Shown one piece after another: positions 62,206 through 64,000 of a DNA stretch of 64,000 nucleotides. The position numbers and the translations under genes are program-made. The notes under the pieces were generated by a model. The model worked only from the letters and a program-made list of their open reading frames with translations, was not told the origin of the DNA and did no database searches. The first letter of the stretch is position 1. The number at the start of each line of letters is the position of its first letter. Source of the stretch: Comamonadaceae bacterium OH2545_COT-014 (GTDB lineage Bacteria; Pseudomonadota; Gammaproteobacteria; Burkholderiales; Burkholderiaceae_C); assembly GCA_003859965.1 (NCBI GenBank), contig RQYR01000007.1:1-64000 (forward strand), read 5' to 3'.

Positions 62206-63714
62206 TCACTTCAGGCTGATGGTGGTGTTCACGCCCTGGCCGGCGGTGCTGTCGTCGAACCAGCGGGCGGTGACGGTCTTGGTCTGCGTGTAGAACAGGA
62301 TGACCTGCTTGCCGTAAGGGCCCAGGTCGCCCAGCTTGGACGCGCGCGAGCCGGTGAAGGAAAACAGCGGCACGGGCACGGGCACGGGCACGTTGATGCC
62401 GACCTGGCCGACGTCGATGTCTTCCTGGAACTTGCGCGCCGCCGCGCCCGACTGGGTGAACACGGCCGTGCCGTTGCCGTTGGGGTTGGCGTTGATGAAC
62501 TCGATGGCCTCGTCCAGCGTGGCGGCGTTGACCACGCACAGCACGGGGCCGAAGATTTCCTGCTCGTAAATGGCCATGCCGGGCTTGACGCCGCTGAAGA
62601 TGGTGGGGCCGACGAAGTTGCCTTTCTCGTAGCCGGGCACATTGGGCTTGCGGCCGTCGAGCTCCAGCTTGGCGCCATCGGCCACGCCGCGCTCGATCAG
62701 CCCTTCGATGCGCGAGAGCGCGGCGCAGGAGATCACCGGGCCCAGATCGGCGCCTTGCTCGGTGCCGGCGCTGACCTTGAGCGTCTTGGCCTTTTCCACC
62801 AGCTCGGGCAGCCATTTTTGCGCCTCGCCCACCAACACTACCACCGGCAGGGCCATGCAGCGTTGGCCTGCGGCGCCGAACGATGCGCCGGCGATGGCGT
62901 TGAGGGTTTGCTCCTTGTTCGCATCGGGCAGCACGATGGCGTGGTTCTTCGCGCCCATCATGCACTGCACGCGCTTGCCAGCCAGGCTGGCGCGGTTGTA
63001 CACGTGCGTGCCCACCTTGGTGGAGCCGACGAAGCTGATGGCCTTGATGTCCGGGTGGTCGCAAATGGCGTTGACGGCGTTTTCACCGCCGTGGATGACG
63101 TTGAGCACGCCGGCGGGAATGCCCGCTTCCACTGCCAGCTCGCACAGGCGCATGGTCACCATGGGGTCTTGCTCGGAGGGCTTGAGCACGAAGGTGTTGC
63201 CCGTGGCAATGGCCATGGGGAACATCCACAGCGGGATCATGGCCGGGAAGTTGAACGGCGTGATGCCTGCGCACACGCCCAGCGGTTGCAGCAGGGTGTA
63301 GGTGTCCACGCCATTGGCCACGTTGTTGGCCAGCTCGCCCAGTTGCAGGTTGCCGATGGCGCTGGCGTGCTCCACCACTTCCAGGCCGCGGAACACGTCG
63401 CCCTCGGCATCGGGCAGGGTCTTGCCTTGCTCGGCCGTCAGCATGGCGGCCAGCTCTTTCATGTTCTCGCGGATGAGCTGCTGGTACTTCAGGAAGATGC
63501 GTGCGCGCGCGCCAATGGGGGTTTTGCGCCAGGTCTTGAAGGCCTCCTTGGCGGCGGCCACGGCAGCGTTGATCTCGTCTTGCGTGGCAAAGGGCACGCG
63601 CGCCAGCACTTCCTGCGTGGCGGGGTTGACCACGTCGCGCCATTCGGTGGTTTTGGACTGGACGAATTCGCCGTTGATGAGCAGCGGAATATTGGGCACG
63701 GACGCAGCGGTCAT
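62206..63714 (-). CDS. mmsA: CoA-acylating methylmalonate-semialdehyde dehydrogenase
   Basis: 502 residues from the ATG at 63714, with AGGAG upstream. [19 protein letters not shown] at the N-terminus, [49 protein letters not shown], and the catalytic Cys in [15 protein letters not shown]. It converts methylmalonate semialdehyde to propionyl-CoA, the last step of valine breakdown here. First transcribed gene of the minus-strand cluster. Confidence 0.95.
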   Translation of the reverse strand: MTAASVPNIPLLINGEFVQSKTTEWRDVVNPATQEVLARVPFATQDEINAAVAAAKEAFKTWRKTPIGARARIFLKYQQLIRENMKELAAMLTAEQGKTLPDAEGDVFRGLEVVEHASAIGNLQLGELANNVANGVDTYTLLQPLGVCAGITPFNFPAMIPLWMFPMAIATGNTFVLKPSEQDPMVTMRLCELAVEAGIPAGVLNVIHGGENAVNAICDHPDIKAISFVGSTKVGTHVYNRASLAGKRVQCMMGAKNHAIVLPDANKEQTLNAIAGASFGAAGQRCMALPVVVLVGEAQKWLPELVEKAKTLKVSAGTEQGADLGPVISCAALSRIEGLIERGVADGAKLELDGRKPNVPGYEKGNFVGPTIFSGVKPGMAIYEQEIFGPVLCVVNAATLDEAIEFINANPNGNGTAVFTQSGAAARKFQEDIDVGQVGINVPVPVPVPLFSFTGSRASKLGDLGPYGKQVILFYTQTKTVTARWFDDSTAGQGVNTTISLK

Positions 63715-63793
63715 GTGGTCTCCTGATAGGTGAAATGAAAAAGTGACCGGTCGGGTTAAAGCACCGGCATGTTGGCCAGCGAATTTATACGCC

Positions 63794-63877
63794 AATTCCA
63801 CAAACGGCAATAAGTGCTTGCCCGTAAAAGGAAAATTTGCGAAGTGCTTTACATTGAAACAATGATTTTGTGGAATT
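63794..63877. promoter_or_regulatory. Divergent promoter region with 11-bp inverted repeat
   Basis: AATTCCACAAA at 63794-63804 and TTTGTGGAATT at 63867-63877 are exact inverted copies 62 bases apart, flanking the short region between mmsA and the XRE-type regulator. Between them is AAAATTTGCGAA (63832-63843), similar to the RamB/ScfR-type motif. Together they suggest binding sites for the adjacent regulator on a looped region. Confidence 0.5.
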
Positions 63878-63883
63878 TGTGAA

Positions 63884-64000
63884 ATGACCCGTGCCCGCAA
63901 ACTCTTCGTGGGGCCGCGCGTGCGGCGGCTGCGCGAGCAAAACGGCTGGAGCCAGGGACTGCTGGCCGAACGGCTGGGGCTGTCGCTAAGCTACGTCAGC
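63884..64000 (+). CDS. XRE family regulator, probably of short-chain acyl-CoA metabolism (partial)
   Basis: Only the first 39 codons are present; the gene runs off the window. [20 protein letters not shown], then [19 protein letters not shown] is a helix-turn-helix of the type that begins the ScfR/RamB family (XRE plus DUF2083), which often controls propionate and branched-chain acid genes. Being divergent from mmsA, it is the probable regulator of the valine cluster. The family assignment rests on a short segment. Confidence 0.65.
   Translation, partial: MTRARKLFVGPRVRRLREQNGWSQGLLAERLGLSLSYVS

Noticed and set aside
1-64000. CRISPR array
   Set aside because: No set of evenly spaced direct repeats with unique spacers was found; the repeats present are palindromic, dispersed single copies.
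1-64000. Insertion sequence with transposase
   Set aside because: The long repeats have terminal inverted repeats but no coding sequence; no transposase motif is present in the window.

Overview
The window looks like chromosome of a high-GC betaproteobacterium of the Comamonadaceae (Acidovorax/Alicycliphilus-like). The reasons are the very high GC, the order hpf-ptsN-hprK, the three-part pnt transhydrogenase, long runs of acyl-CoA genes, a lectin protein with an IPTL-CTERM-like tail, and many short AT-rich palindromic repeats of a kind I associate with this family. Species cannot be named from this. Most genes lie on the minus strand.

Layout. 1-1.05 kb: the end of a polymorphic toxin (DNA/RNA non-specific endonuclease tip) followed by two tandem related immunity genes, in lower-GC DNA. 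1.3-7.0 kb: a surface module of a VIT/VWA protein with a PEP-CTERM-like tail, an exosortase with an EpsI-like tail domain, and a GT51 peptidoglycan glycosyltransferase. 7.3-16.3 kb: a fatty-acid beta-oxidation cluster (enoyl-CoA hydratase, thioesterase, thiolase, hydroxyacyl-CoA dehydrogenase/hydratase, acyl-CoA dehydrogenase) with a TetR regulator and its probable operator; a DUF559 nuclease-like gene and a DUF2147 gene sit inside it. 16.7-24.7 kb: a membrane-bound cytochrome c, then an RND tripartite efflux pump with a divergent TetR/AcrR repressor and operator. 24.7-29.8 kb: tRNA-Arg(CCG), corA, hpf-ptsN-hprK and phoR. 29.9-36.3 kb: family-4 uracil-DNA glycosylase, rimI, tsaB, dacB, a tartrate dehydrogenase-like gene and an MTA/SAH nucleosidase. 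36.4-43.0 kb: fadD and the pnt transhydrogenase locus, split by two unrelated genes. 43.2-52.4 kb: NUDIX hydrolase, TSUP permease, lectin/IPTL-CTERM protein with a damaged 5' end, amino-acid-type ABC binding protein, mnmA, norE/norF-like genes and an acyl-CoA synthetase-GNAT fusion. 52.4-57.0 kb: an oriC-like non-coding stretch, a DUF2788 protein, a Spy/CpxP-like protein, and copZ/copA for copper export. 57.1-64 kb: a valine-degradation cluster (mmsB, hydroxyisobutyryl-CoA hydrolase, enoyl-CoA hydratase, isobutyryl-CoA dehydrogenase, mmsA) with a divergent XRE-type regulator cut by the window end.

Two repeat families run through the window. One is a 173-191 bp element with terminal inverted repeats AGAACCTGTTCAA (four full copies, at least one relic), always 5' of a minus-strand gene. 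The other is a 45-75 bp AT-rich palindromic element with about nine copies; several appear to have been taken into coding sequence as a signal peptide, an inter-membrane loop or a protein C-terminus. The most interesting items are the dedicated exosortase/VIT module, these repeat-derived protein segments, the long repeat family, a DUF559 gene framed by inverted REP elements, and the oriC-like region at 52.5-52.8 kb.
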